DNA from: Holacanthus passer
Lineage: Eukaryota; Chordata; Actinopteri; Pomacanthidae
NCBI GenBank assembly: GCA_025331565.1
Contig: JAFREQ010000014.1
Span: 2,002,501-2,066,500 of the forward strand
Direction: 5' to 3'
Length of the DNA stretch: 64,000 nt
How positions within the stretch are numbered: position 1 is the stretch's first letter; each line of letters begins with the position of its first letter. Under the pieces are notes generated by a model. It was not told the DNA's origin, made no database searches, and worked only from the letters and a program-made list of their open reading frames with translations. The translations under genes and the position numbers were made by a program. This document shows, in pieces, positions 37,691-51,000 of the stretch.

Positions 37691-38126
37691 CATCTCTCAT
37701 CTCTTTTTCCCTCCAGTTTCTCACTCTATGTGCAACACTGTCTCATATTAATAACATCCACTGGGTAATGGTAATGTACCTTTCTCACATAATCCATCAT
37801 AAAACTAGACTGTTGTTTTTTTCACTTTGAAGGCTTCTCATCTAACTCTTGGCAAGAAAGTAAACACGATTCCAAAGTATTAAGCTGTTCCTTTAACAAA
37901 CATGAGACACATGTGCAAGGAGTCATTCCTTTCACCTTCTCCACTTCTTCTAACAGAACTGTCTTAGATTAATAGCACCCACTGCATTGCAATAAAGATA
38001 ATGTACCCTTTGGATGTCTTCTTTGTCTTTGTTTGAAACCACTGCTGCAGAGAGAGAGATGAATAACATTACACTCATGTCATTTGTCTCCTTGCTAAAG
38101 GCTCTGTGTGTTCAGCTCTCACAAAT

Positions 38127-38138
38127 CACCAGGGGGCA
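38127..38138 (+). promoter_or_regulatory. CTCF-like motif, forward
   Basis: CACCAGGGGGCA, a near-consensus CTCF core read on the plus strand. Sequence match only. Confidence 0.35.
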
Positions 38139-38524
38139 ACAGGAAAGTAATTGGCTGCAATTATCATCACATTTGCTGCTATTTGCAGTAACAGTGGAGG
38201 TGTACTTGTCATTATACCTGTGGGTCCTTGGGTTTGGTCTGATGCAGCATTTTTGGCTCTTTGATGTCTTAGTAAAAGGCATGACTAATATCATGAAGGA
38301 ATGGAAGCACTTTGGAGAAAGTTTTGTGAAGTAGAAGAAAACGAGGCTCCTTCAAATGAAAAAAAAAAAAATATGCCTATTTACCCCTGAAGCATTTTGT
38401 TGGACAGCAAAGAGGCAATCAGTCCAGCATCCGTTTGTTTCCAAGTTTCCTATTACCTGGGGACCGGTGAAACAAGGGGAGCAGAGAGCAATCACTTAGG
38501 CACAGTCACAAAAAAAACTGGGCC

Positions 38525-38526
<2 letters not shown>

Positions 38527-38562
<36 letters not shown>

Positions 38563-38572
38563 CATGCATGCA
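38527..38572 (+). repeat. (CA)n-(TGCA)n microsatellite
   Basis: About 17 CA units followed by three TGCA units. It produces spurious His-Thr and Val-Cys runs in open frames on both strands. Confidence 0.95.
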
Positions 38573-38839
38573 CAAGGCTGGGGGCATTTCATTTAGGTAG
38601 ACAGTGTTTGAAGATAAGATAAGGCTTTTCCTCTGTCTTTGATGAGCTACAAAGAGTGGCAGGTGGATAAAGGGGGCAGGAGGAGTGGGTGGACTTGGCC
38701 GGCATGTGAGTGGGTTGGCACATGCTACAGAGGAGGCCATGCGTGGACATGAGCCATGACCACAGTACCTGAATAAACAAGGATGCACAAAAAACAAACA
38801 GGCCGGGCCTCTGCAGCCTATTAAAGAGGACACGCCAGG

Positions 38840-39730
38840 GTACATTTTTAGCTACGACAGCTTTATTTCTCTCTATGCACTGCTGACCATCAGTGTCTGC
38901 AATTTATGGTTGATTTAAGCGTTCCCTAAATTGGTTTTTCTTTTAAACAAAGCAGTAGAGAGAACCACAACAACAAGACAGAAAATAAAAATATACATAT
39001 ATATTAAGGTTATTATATGCAGACTCGACAGGTTGAGTATAGGTGTAACATAAAGCTGAGCCATGCATTTTAGTGCCAGAACAAACCCATCATTTTGCAG
39101 GAGGCTGTTTGTTCAGGGTGTAGGAGTATTGCAAGTTTTATGTGTTAATGTCAAGATTGTTGACTCACACAATAGAAAGAGGTTAAAATGTCTGTTAATG
39201 AATGACATTAGAAGATCATGTTTATGAAATGACATCAGATTTGATTATATTTTTTTAAGTGGCCCATTTAAACTTCACCAGAGTTCCTAAATTTGAAGAC
39301 ACATATGTGTCATGAAGACACATATGGCCTTTTAAACCAACTGTGTAAAAGAGGGAAGGCAGGCAGCCCTGTTGAGTATTAATAGTCAAGCTACCAATGA
39401 AGCAAATGCTATAACAGTAGACTGCTCTGTGAATATTGCCATAAATGAATTTGGGTCTTTGTGCAGATATGTGAGAGCACTTCAAATACTGATGTCCACA
39501 AAGTGTTCAAAGAGATGCATGACCAGAACATTTGGCCCGCTGATGGTGGTGACCACAGAACTGGAATAAATTAGTTAATAGTTGGGGAGTGAATGTGATC
39601 AATAATGAGATCCCAGGTGGTGTCAGGGGTTGTCACATCAAGGTCTTGTTCCCATGCATATTTAATATTTGCCACTCTTATAAGGACTTCTGTGTTGAAT
39701 ATTACCACATAGCCTTGTCATATAATCATA
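38840..39730. other. Gene-free stretch
   Basis: Nothing supported beyond A+T-rich unique-looking sequence. Confidence 0.3.
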
Positions 39731-39734
39731 TAAC

Positions 39735-39985
39735 CTAAATGAAAAGTTAAGGGATCACAAAATTGTTTGCAATTCATCCAGCAGTTGTCGAGACATTTGA
39801 CTGGAAGCCACAAATGGGAAGTTTATGGTGGCGATACAGGAAAAGCCGTGTGATCAGTCAGTAGGCGACATCTTCTCGGCACCATGAAAGTATGTAGAGA
39901 AAAAAAATGCATTAAATAGTTATCCGGATATTTTAGTCTGGACCAAAGTGGTAGACCGGCCGATGAACCAAAGGACGTCTCTGGA
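39735..39985 (-). repeat. Reverse copy of the 'tggtccagactgaaatat' repeat family
   Basis: Has 'aattcatccagcagttgtcg' with 'agacatttgactgg', 'tttatggtggcgatacagg' and 'gtctggaccaaagtggtaga', all reverse complements of words in the 47320-48055 copy. Confidence 0.6.
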
Positions 39986-39989
39986 GACA

Positions 39990-40690
39990 CGCTGCCCAAA
40001 AAGTTAAGTAAGGCTAAACCTTCTAATGAACTCTTGAGGTAGGCAAATTGTGCCGCTCTTCTATGCAGAGCTAAATTAAATTAAAGCCCTGCAAAATGAT
40101 AAAGATATTTAATAACACCCACTCATGAGAGAATTTAGGAATTTTCTATTTTTCTTGGTCCGTTTCATCAGTCTAATGTTTCCCTAACCAGAGGTATTGC
40201 GTTCCACTTGGATTACCCGATTTGGTGATTTACATGCATGACAAATCCCTCTTGCTCTCTCAGACGTTCATCTGGGATCAGCAGGAAGTCATTATAAAAC
40301 CTGCCAATCTCCGCAGGGTGCAACCTTGAAGCTGAGGTTAAGGGGGGCGTCATCGTCAGAGGCGTGCTTCAATAAAGCATAAGATAGATTAAAGATGTAA
40401 CGCGTTACATCACACGAGGATTTAAGTCAGGCTGAAAGACATACAACATTAGCTTTGTTTATTTTTAACCGCAGAGCATGAAACAATTGAACATTCAGGC
40501 ATGTTAAAATTTACCGTGGCTGCATTGAGACGCTCTCCCAGCTCACACACTCATTCATTCACAGCCAAGTTTTCTTCATTGTTGCAGCTGAGGTGAGTGT
40601 CCTTGTATCCATTTTGTCGGTTATCTCTCCATGACATGCCGACTCTAAAAATGTTGACAAGAGCTGGAGGGGAATACTGATGTGGTCCCC

Positions 40691-40729
<39 letters not shown>

Positions 40730-43700
40730 TAATGCTAATTAATTTGAAAACCCATCATCTCCCATGTCTGAGTTAGGAAAACAGACAGCCATCACCACAG
40801 ATCACTCAAAAAATGTTCCCTGAATGTCGTCCTGCCTCCTGCACACGCTGTGCTTGATTTCTTTCATCAAGACTCTTCATTACCTTTCACAGGTAGAGAC
40901 TGAACGTGTGTCGCTGGCTCCAGCTGTTACCTTCATAAGTATCCAATTTAAAGTTGAACTCAATTGAATTCTCCTCACTTTTTGTGTAAGGAAATATAAA
41001 CTACGATGATGTTGCAGCATATTTGTTGTGCTTATTTTTTGACCATTTTTTTTGACACATTTGTTTTTGGACATATTTGTGTTTTTGACCGGACACTACA
41101 TACAAAGTTGGTGGAAAGAGGCGATTAGATGCAAATTGATGCATCTTTGTGAGTTCAAAATGTTTCAGCTTGAGTGAAAATGTCCTGGAGCTTCATGGAT
41201 TTATAAATGTACAAAGACGTGAGGAAAAAAGGAGAGAAGCTGAAGGGTTAGGGTTTCTGGTGAGTTCAGAGTTTGGCTGTGTCGGCAAAGTTGTTGACTC
41301 ACTAGTTTTTGATCGTAATGTAATTATAAAAAATTCACATGTGCAGTGTCAATATTTATGACAGTTGTGTATAAGAGAATTTCACTACTGCTCAGGATGC
41401 CAAATCCCAAAAAAATACTTTGCAGAACATAGACATTAGACAGCATCAGTACGGCAGGAACCTGCTCAACAACTGAAACAAACTGTAATCCCTGCTGAAG
41501 TGAAGTTGCTGAGATGTATGAATGTAAAAAATGGAGCTGCCATTTTGTGAGACGACTGCCTAAGTGGAGCCTCGAAACCTCATAGTAACCCCTGTTGAGA
41601 ACTTTCATCTTCTTCACAGGTAAACTGGGATGCATCAGAATAACAACTCAAAAGGCCAGGGTTGAGCTTTGCTTTGAAAAATGCTAAATGAGGGGAATGA
41701 ATGTGTCTTCTTGGCATTTCAGAGCTGCTCCTCAGATTTCAAAAACAGCAAAGGGTAAAAATTTATATCTTGCTTTTGAATGAGTCTTCTTTGAAACCAG
41801 TTTTCGTATGGTGTCCTGCCACAAATCTATTCATTAACAATAAGGAATGCAAACCAAAAGACAACACAGTCACACTGTAGCTGTGATTTTAGATCAAGAA
41901 ATCAAATTCACAGTTATTATATTATATTTGCATTTCATATTTTATCTTTTTGTCATATTTTTGAATGGTAGTAATTTTGGGTCCCAATTTTTTATGGATG
42001 TTTTGCAATCCAGAAAGACATTTACATTTTTATTAACGGACAAAATCCACCCCATCGTTTTAATTTCAAAACTTTAACTTTTTTATTTCAACTGAACATT
42101 AAATCGTCTTGTTCTGAATAAAGAACCTGAACGATATTTCTGCATCCTGTGCCAGTTCAATTTCGCCACTCTACAGTTCCTTCACCCTCATGAATGGAGA
42201 CTAGACTTGTCAGTTTTATCAGCTTTGGAGACCTAAAACAAATGAGTTGGACGGGAACTGAGGTATTCACTCGGGTAAATATTGGAGAACTGTGCGTGTT
42301 GAATATTTTACCCGACAAGAAGGAGAACAGTCAGTGTAAAACGTGTGTGAGGGAGAAAGTGAGAGTGTGAGGATGATTGAGAAGAAAATGAAAGAAAAAC
42401 GAAAAGAATAAAAGACAGATTATTCATTTAAGCAAACATGTGTTTTCCTATCACATTTAAATCACATTTGTGTTTAATTCACAGCCCACACAGTTCTCCC
42501 CAGACGCAGCGTGTCCTCAGGCTGTGCTTTCTCTCTGGCAGACTGGCGCTGGCCTTTGATCTGTAAGTGCTAATCTACTGTATATGCACACTGTTATATA
42601 GCTCTGCCCTGCTGTATCAGCTCTCTGCCTGCACACTGGCTGGATGGTAAACAGATTGATGATGGGGATTTTACGGTGATTCATCATGGCTAATCAAATC
42701 AAAAGAAATAGTACACTTTCTTAACATTCGTCTGTACTCAATAAGTCTCAGTGTTTCCTTTTGTCCAAATAAGAGCACAGTAATAACCCCTGGCACTCAG
42801 CTGTGTTCTGGATGCATAATAAGAACTGGAGACAGGACTCCAATTCACTTGCATAAACTGTAGAGCATATGAGCCAAAAAAAAGTTTCCCAGCCTCCAGG
42901 TTTACTTCTGTGCTGTGGTGCTTATCGTGCACTGACAAAGGTAAGATATCCAAAAACACAAAATCATGGTATACTGGAGCAATGTTGTGCATCGAGTTTT
43001 AATAACAAACACATAAATACATTTACTGAGCACGGAAGAGATTTTTGTTGCTTTGATTTAAAACTGAAAAAAGAGATTTTTTTTTTTTTTGGCACAGTTG
43101 CTTATTTACACATCCAGCAGATACAGAGCAACATTTTCATTTATTCGGAGTCGTGTTTCTGGCCATCAGATGAACGTAATTCCAATGTTCTCTCTGATCT
43201 TAGTAATGTTTTGGCCTCCATTAACTCCTGAGGGAAATATTTGGTGCTTCTGCAGCTAAATGCTCCACCATGTTCACCAGATGACTCCATATCTTGAATA
43301 CTCTTCTGTCAATCTGGCACAGTCCTTTTCTACTCAGCCTCCCATTAGATAAGGATGAAATGCCATCTGTAGATATGATTCAAGCAGGAAACCCTGTAGG
43401 CCAGGTGAGGAAGTTTAGCACGGCCAAGGATCATCTCCGATTAGTCATGAACCAGGCTTTGCTCTGCAGTGTCCTTCCAGCTTCCCAGGGACTCGGAGAC
43501 AGCTGCCACTCTGTGCTCAGCAGCCACAGAGCTGTGACCCTGCAGAGCTCAGAGCATCTCAGCCTGCACACACAGAAACATCACCATCTAATGACAGACA
43601 CACATTTAGAGTCTTGTTTAAAGGGAAAGATAGATTTTTAGAGGGAGAAAACCAAGCTATTCTACTACTATAATACTTCCCCATGCAGGAAGGACGGAGC

Positions 43701-43730
43701 GCTGCAGCCATAAGAGTGAAGCTGTACTAT
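39990..43730. other. Gene-free stretch
   Basis: No gene seen. It contains the CA tract listed separately. Short open frames lack family features. 42480-42660 and 43290-43560 are less A+T-rich but without coding support. Confidence 0.3.
40694..40727 (+). repeat. (CA)n microsatellite
   Basis: About 17 uninterrupted CA units. Confidence 0.95.
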
Positions 43731-43735
43731 AGATA

Positions 43736-43930
43736 TAGATAAGATAAGATAAGATAAACCTTTATTCGTCCCACAGTGGGGAAATTTACAACTTACAGCA
43801 GCAAAGGGGATAGAAGAAGTTAAATAGTAAAAAAGAGCAATTTAAGCAGGCTAAAAAGAAGATATTAACAAATTTACATGAGCAAAATAGAAACAATTCA
43901 CACAAGACTTATACACAATTTGCACATATG
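43736..43930 (+). repeat. (AAGAT)n plus CCTTTATT...GGGGAAATT retroelement 3' tail
   Basis: Four AAGAT-type units (43736-43757) run directly into 'acctttattcgtcccacag' and 'tggggaaatttaca', the widespread teleost non-LTR/SINE end with pentamer or GATA repeats. The rest of the stretch ('cagcagcaaaggggatag', 'gagcaatttaagc', 'cacaatttgcac') is typical of its body in reverse orientation. Confidence 0.7.
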
Positions 43931-43959
43931 AGTATGAAATATATGTCCAGTATATGCGC

Positions 43960-44085
43960 TATTGGCTTGAATTACGATGGTGCTTTGGGATAATGTCAAC
44001 ATCAGCATACTAACATGCTCACAATGACAATGATAAGATGCTGATATTTAGTAGTGTTCAGGCTGAGTTATATATGTGAGAAAAG
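43960..44085 (-). repeat. Partial reverse copy of the 'gcatgttagca' end of the 'ggatgaat' repeat family
   Basis: Contains 'gtcaacatcagcatactaac', 'atgctcacaatgacaatg' and 'gatgctgatatttagta', the reverse of 'agcactgtcattgtgagc' and neighbours in the copy at 48010-48050. Confidence 0.55.
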
Positions 44086-44404
44086 AACTGGCTTGTACCA
44101 CGTCAGAAATCAAAAGTGTTTATACCTGATCTGAATGGCCAGACAGGAGGGAGTTGTGATATTGTTTCATAATATTTTCAGACCATCTCTCCTGGAATCC
44201 ATTCACAGCGTTGCGCTGGTGTGTTGACAGAAATAGTTATGTGAAGAATTTAAAAAAGCGAGTTAGAGAGAGAGGAAGAGACCTTAGCTCCTTTCTCACC
44301 TTCACACAAACTCAGTACAAACATTCAAATAGCCTGTACAACATTTCCAGTATAAGTACATATTATATATTTATCTTATATTTATTATATTTTCACTCAG
44401 TATC

Positions 44405-44620
44405 ACAATTGTTAAGCTGATGGTGGCACTAGCGGAGGAAGCTGTTGAGATATTTCACCAGAACTTTGACCTGCTGGTGGCATCAGATGGAAAGTCAGGG
44501 GATGACTGAAATACTAAGGACTATGAATATCTGTACAAAACTTCATGATCATCCATTCGATAATTTATGTAAGATTTCAGCCACTGACATACCCATCCCT
44601 AGAGCTACACCGCAAGGAAG
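44405..44620 (-). repeat. Partial reverse copy of the 'ggatgaat...accaccatgagg' repeat family
   Basis: Has 'tgatggtggcactagcgg', 'gctgttgagatatttcacc', 'gaaagtcaggggat', 'tactaaggactatgaatat' and 'atgatcatccattcg'. Together with 43960-44085 it may be one element split by about 320 bp. Confidence 0.55.
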
Positions 44621-44659
44621 GCTAAAAACTACAATGACTGCCATTCTTTGACTGTTCCT

Positions 44660-45860
44660 TCTCTTGACAGGAGGCACTGCCATATCACATAGACATTAAT
44701 TCTGGCACTCTGAATATGTAGAAAACTGGGCAAAACTGGTCAATTTTGGCTGTGAAAGAGTGGCAGAAAGTTTTTTTTTTTTTTTCGAAAAGGTCTGGAA
44801 ACTTGTAATGATAAAATGACCTCAATCTGCATCTGAAAACTTCTCATTAGCAACAAAACTTTAGTGGTAGAATCTCTTATTCAATAGCAGCTCCGCCTGG
44901 AGAGAAATCTAAATTGATGCACAAATCTCACCACATCCTCCGTCCAATGATAACAAAGATGGATGTAAAGTCACACACCATACAATGTGTAATGTTGTCA
45001 CAATGTATAAAGAAAAAAAAAATCAGCGATAACAACCAGTAATTGTTGGGAAAAATCTGACAGAGAGAGATATGCTGAGACGCTGTTGTCTCCACTGTCG
45101 TGCTGCTGTGTTTCTCTGGCAGTTTATTGCTTTCTGGGAGTATTTCAATGATGTGTACTGAAAACAATTACCTCCAATCATGCTAGGGAGAGAGCGAGTA
45201 GCAGGATGTACTGCTAACAAGGCGTTTAACAGGAGAAAATGAATGCTGCAGTGCACACAGCAAGCCACCTCAAGTCTTCATTACTCATCCGAGTTCACTG
45301 TTTGCCGAAAAATGGACCGAGTAGCACGGTATGGTACATCCTCCGTAATGACCTGAGAAGAACAACTCATCCAGATCCCTGTGGAAAAGTGTGGGCAATA
45401 CTCATGACACGGAGATACATAAATTAGCATTCATGCATTTTTGCCTATGGTCTTAGACACAGGTGCAATATTTTCTTAAATTTTATTTGACTCTAAAAAT
45501 GCTGGAAACCAAAAAGCCAAAACCTCAATCTGTGAAATCATCAAGAGACCAAGCTTGGAGCTCTTCCACTAATAATTAATGGCAAGAAGGATTTCGGAGT
45601 TTAGCTGAGACTCTTACATCCAAATTAACTTACTTTATTCTTTGTTTTTTGCTTGAGGTTTAGAGCACAGAAAAAACATTATTATCTCAATCAGATTTCC
45701 ATTCGTTGTCATTGAAGCAGCTGGATTTGAGGATTTAGCATTTTATTGTATCTGTTCAGGTTCAAAAAGCACAAATCGTTTGGGAAAAAAGCCCTTAATT
45801 CATATAAGTCAGAAATAAGTCAGAAGTCAGAAAGTCACGTTTCAGGGATTTTGAGTCATT
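44660..45860. other. Gene-free stretch
   Basis: No exon or clear repeat. Short T-run at 44771-44784. Confidence 0.3.
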
Positions 45861-45869
45861 CTGTGCTGC

Positions 45870-45958
45870 AGATGGGTTAATTGCGTTAAAATTTTTAATC
45901 AGATTAATCATGATAATGGATTAATCCGCGTTAACGCGTCAATTTTGACAGCCCTAGA
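45870..45958 (-). repeat. Terminal fragment of an 'AGGGCTGTCAAAATTGACGCG' hAT-like element
   Basis: Contains 'ttaattgcgttaaa', 'tgataatggattaatccgcg' and 'ttaacgcgtcaattttgac', ending 'agccctag', the reverse complement of the common CTAGGGCTGTCAAAATT terminus. Only one end is visible. Confidence 0.6.
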
Positions 45959-45959
45959 A

Positions 45960-47315
45960 ATTATATTGCTTTTTTTTCTCACAATTTTCATTTGGCTTTT
46001 ATTGTAAATTGCATTTGCATCTGGCATCAATATTTACCTTCAGTTTGCTTTTGTCCCTACCAACAACAAACTTCAGGCTCACTCATCAGGCGGGCGACAT
46101 GGCTCTGAGCCTCCACACCATATGCTGAGCTCTCTGAGCATGTGCTGTGAAATTTTAGGGGCTCCTGCAGTTATAGTTTGGGAGATTAGCTTCTAATCTG
46201 AGTTAGGGGTTTGGCCTTTCCCACAAGGAATCAGCAATGAAGTTAGTCCCTCCTCAGACTTCATCAGCTGTAAAATATGCAAACAGAAGTACGATGGAGC
46301 TGCACATCATTCAGAAACTGCCTCAACTTTTCCAGAGGTCTCAACATGAATGACAGTCAAGGGAACAGACACAGAAAAACACTGGAACGTTAAAGATAAA
46401 AACCTTTTAGAAATGATCGTTTAAGAATAGACACAGACTATTCAAAAGAGAGAGGAGCCATTTTAAACCTACTTTAATTTTACAGATAATAACACTTCAG
46501 TGCATATTGGTGGTTAAAATATGACCCAGCTATTAAAATACACCGGAGCATGTGATATGGTGCTTTAGTGGAAATGTGAGAAATTAATTAAATGTCAAGA
46601 TAATGAATTTGACACCCAGTTAATATTATTTCATTTGATTAGCAATACTTTTCCTTTGTCAGCCATTGTAATCAGCAGATTAGCCCTGTGTGTACTAGCC
46701 TGAGGATAGAAGTCCTGGAAAGCTATTAGTTGGTATGGAGGCTCCGTGTCAGCCCCCTCCAAAATAAATTGGATCCGAAGGATTTACGGCATACCTGATT
46801 GCAGCGACTCGGGGGTAATGAGAACCTTTTAAAATGAGATTGCCTTTGGGTGGGGGCATCACCAGAGGGCCCTAACCTCTGCCCCTCATCCCCCCCTGCA
46901 GCTCTAACAACACTGCAGATGTTTTCAGTCACCACCTCCTGCTTCCACTTGTCAGCTGGAATAAGCCCACCTGCCTGTCACAGCCACCAGAGACTCAGAC
47001 CCAGACCCAACTTCCATTCAGCGGGTCGGCTGTAAATTCGGCTGCAGTCATATCAGCGGCCGGCAGCGGCTGTGGCTCAGCGATTCTGAAGCTTTAAACA
47101 ATGTGATTGTCAGAGGCAGGGCTGCCAAGCCTCTAAGCTATAAGATGATCCCCAGCAACACTCATCTCTGTGCTCTGCTGTGCAGCAGCCAGATGTCGAG
47201 TGCAGAAGTGTTAGGAAATGCATCTGAGTGCTTGAAGCAAGTCTACAAACGACTACAAAGGAACCCCATTCCTTCATCCTTTAGCCAAACTAGCTGTGTG
47301 GCTGGAGGAATGGCC
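45960..47315. other. Gene-free stretch
   Basis: No gene recognised. 46590-47060 has more balanced composition, includes a CTCF-like motif (46860-46870) and no repeat words I know, so it could be a conserved noncoding candidate. Confidence 0.3.
46860..46870 (+). promoter_or_regulatory. CTCF-like motif, forward
   Basis: CACCAGAGGGC matches the CTCF core on the plus strand. Sequence match only. Confidence 0.3.
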
Positions 47316-47319
47316 GTCA

Positions 47320-48055
47320 GTCCACCACTTTGGTCCAGACTGAAATATCTGAACAACTATTGGATACTTTCCCCATGACATTTTATTCAGTCATTCATGG
47401 TCCCCGGAGAACGAATCCTCATGACTTGGTTGATCTCCTGACTTTTTCCTCTAGCACCACCATGAGGTTGACATTCATGGTTTTGAGTGAAATGCCATGA
47501 CATTTGGTACCATGACATTTGGTGCAGTTATGCATGTGCCCCAGTGGATGAATCCTAATAACTTCAGGCATCTACTGATTTTTCATGTAGACGCATCATC
47601 AGGTCAAAGTTCTTACTCATTCTGTTATGTATCCAAACAGTTGTTATCTTGTGCAGATATTCCTGGTTACCAGAGGATTTATCGTTATGATTTGGTCCAC
47701 ATCACCACCAGGTTAATATTTGAGTTCACAGTGAAATATTTTAACAACTATTTGATGGCTTACGATGAAATTTGGTTCAGACATTCATGTTCCCCTCAGG
47801 ATGAACTGCATGACTTTGGTGATTGCTTAACCTTTCCTGTAGCACCATTATCAGGTCAAAATTTTGGTTTGCCCAGTATTTTGTTTTATGCTGAAATACC
47901 TGCAAACCTAATGCCATTCAGCCTCAGATGTACTTTGTGTTTTGCATGCAAACACACAAAACTAAGCTTGTGAACATTGTAAACATGATACCTGCATAAG
48001 CATCAGCATGTTAGCACTGTCATTGTGAGCTTGTTAGCATGCTGATATTAACAAG
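47320..48055 (+). repeat. Long, near-complete copy of the 'tggtccagactgaaatat...aactattgg' interspersed repeat
   Basis: Order of blocks: 'ccactttggtccagactgaa', 'atatctgaacaactattgga', 'cattcatggtccccgg', 'agaacgaatcc', 'tgacttggttgatctcctga', 'tctagcaccaccatgagg', then two further degenerate rounds of the 'gatgaat...tcatcaggtca' unit, 'acctgcaaacctaatgcc', 'ttcagcctcagatgtacttt' and 'gcatcagcatgttagcact'. It is the best reference in the window for this family (other copies at 6850, 12780, 27225, 39735 and 44405). The 158-codon open frame inside it is not a gene. Confidence 0.7.
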
Positions 48056-48059
48056 TCTT

Positions 48060-51000
48060 GTTTCACACTTTATGCATGTGTTTATTTTTTCCTCCTTGAA
48101 TATGAAACATATGTTTTGTTCCTCCGTCATCATACAGGCTACTATTATATTAACAGAGCGAAGGGCGGCAGATGAGATACCAAAGCCATTAGATAAATCA
48201 CACGGGCAGCATCAGTGGAGAGGAAGGGGATGGTGTAAATTTCCCAGTGTGTGAAAGCATTGCCTCCTACACTTGACACAGTTAATCATGAAGCTCGCAC
48301 TGACATCCATAAATAGGCCCACATTAGTCAGTTCACACCGCCTCGGCGTGAGACGCGTGGATGACACCACTGTGACTCCATAACAAAAAGTAGGAGTTGT
48401 TTTGTCCACACACTGAGGCCATCACACTCAGGCTATTTGTGAATGCTGTCGTAGAGGACTGCCTCACATCCTGACCGTTTGGGGAGGAAATGAAAACTGG
48501 CTAATGGGATGAAAGTCAGGCTCCGGCTGAATATTCCTCACAGAGATTGAGGAGGGAGAATATGTGGAGCTGATTCAGGTCATGACGCCGTTTTGATTGA
48601 ACATTTCTAACTTTGAGAGCTCACTCAAGTGAGGTGCAGACCGGTTTCAAAAGAAGGCAAAATTAAAACATGTCGCCCAACTCTTCTCAAGTTCACCATG
48701 CTTTATAGTTGTTTAGGTTGTGTCTTCACCACCATATGTTTGTTGAAAAGCGTTTAAAAAAGGCGGCGATAATGTTTTGTTAATTTACAGTTTTATCTAT
48801 GGTGATAGTCGCATGACTGATCAATGGGCTGCTTAGGAAGCAAGAAACAACCTCAGATGCATCCCTGATGAAGATAGCCTCAAATGTTCCATGATGTCCT
48901 AGAGAGGAGTTGTGTAATGTACTCTAATTTTCACACAAACATTCACACATATTCCACAGATAGGCCTATGTTGTGTGATCACAGCTGTCTTTTTTTTTAG
49001 AAAACAGGTTGAACTGACAGGGACGTTTCTGAGACTGATATTGAATCATTTGAAAGCAGCAACGTTTGCTGCTGCCGGGACCTCCTTATTTCACTTTGAG
49101 TCTGTTACCACTGTTAGTGATTTCAGAATGAAATAATCTGTTGTTAGTAAAAAGTGTAACATCAGTCAGTTTCACATTTGGGAGCTGAGGTACAGTAATC
49201 ACCCGAGACAGGATGGAGACTGGCTGTGCAAATGTCAATTAGATATTGCCTGTCAGAGCTGAGAATGAAAATTCTCCTCTCCGGCCCTCCTCACAGAGGA
49301 GTCCTCATGGGGCAGTCTGGATTGGAAAATAATAAATAAGCAAACCTCTAACCGCTTCATACACGTTCAGGGTTTATGAACCCTTCCTACCTTGGAGCCG
49401 CACAAACCCCAAAGTGTGTCAGTCATTAAAAATCTGCCTCTACAAAAGGCATCTTAAACCTCTCTCTGACTCGAGATCAGACACGCAGCTTCAGTCCGGG
49501 CACGCATGCAGCCTTTCTCATCCACTGAGAGCACCAAGGCTTTGAATAATATATGGCAGACTGTTTCTTGACTTCATATATTATAATAAAGCTTTGTGCA
49601 CTTTACTAGTTCAACCCAAAAATTCACATACATCCTCTGCAGTGTACTTTAAGACCCTGAATACCTATTTTCTGATTTCTTGTTGTGATGAAGAGGATCC
49701 TGCATTGACACAAAATGTTTAGTTATTGTTTTTCTATTGTTATTTGATTTGACTTCTGTGGATTCAGATGGGTCTCAGTATTAATGAATGCACACAGAAG
49801 AAGTCAGAAATTCTTTCGGGAAAATATTTATCATTGTATGTAAACGTAAAAACAAATCTGTTGGCGAGTTAACTAATGGTCCTAGGTTGTATTATATAGC
49901 TAACTTGTTTATGCCACATCACAAACTTAGCAAGCATTTATAACTTAAGCTTATTTACTTATGCGTGACAGGAGAGTTATCACTTACCTGTGGAGAGATG
50001 TTACCAGACGCCATGTTGAGGTTGACCTCTGGGCAGCTGTTTCAAGTCCAGCCTCCTTGTCTTCATAATAACAGACTGTGCAGGTGTAAAGCTACATGAT
50101 CACATTAAACCAGACCTGTGGATCTATGGTTATGTGATTGGCTGAAAAGGAACGAGACATCTGATAGGCTACAGATAATTCCCCGTTGAAAATAATGCAT
50201 TTTTGAATTGAGCTGTAGCAGGAGTCTCAGACACCCACACACCAATGCACTGAGGTTCACACATGACAAGCTGATTGTTCAACAGTCTGTATTCAAACGG
50301 AACATCCAAATATGTTTGTAGCTGTATGTTTTACATACATTTGTAAACCTTCTTTTGTGCCTGTGTCAAGGAGGTTATGTTTTCGGTTTTGTTTGTTTGT
50401 CTTTTATTTTCAGGATTATGGAAAACCTACTGCGCCAATTTTAATGAATAGCGGATCTGAATCGCGAGGTGGATAAACAAGTAATTCTTCGCTTTCGCTA
50501 ACATTGTGAGATAGGGTATTTGGTCTTAGCAGAATAAGTGTCGTACATCTTAAAATCCTGCAGATGGTATTAAAGTTCAGTGGTAACAAACCATAAGCAG
50601 TGGTGGAAATATGATGACTCCATATCACAAACCACATTCACAGGCACCAGTAATCCTCTGGGGTAGTTTACACATGTAGCTGCTTAAACTTCATGCAGAG
50701 AGCGGGTACGTAAATACACACGTATGTATCACGCAACTAATTATACTCTTACTGACATCCAAATGTGAAATAACTGAAATAGTTTTGAAAATATATCCAG
50801 ACTCATATAGTGTTTGCTCTTGCAGATTTGCATTTGATGGAAGAGTGGCCTATTGGCCTTGGAGGAAGTCTGCGGTCTTAAGTGTTTATCATTCAATTTT
50901 AATTTAAATCGTTTTATATGTATACACAACAATAAATATTTTATGTGCACTGAAAAATGTTTGTGTGGATAGAGCCATTTATATGTATATTCAACCATCT

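Noticed and set aside
38492..38845. 117-codon minus-strand open frame with a Val-Cys run
   Set aside because: Caused by the CA/TGCA microsatellite at 38527-38572.
47497..47973. 158-codon open frame, plus strand
   Set aside because: Entirely inside the long 'ggatgaat' interspersed repeat; other copies of the same repeat do not keep the frame.
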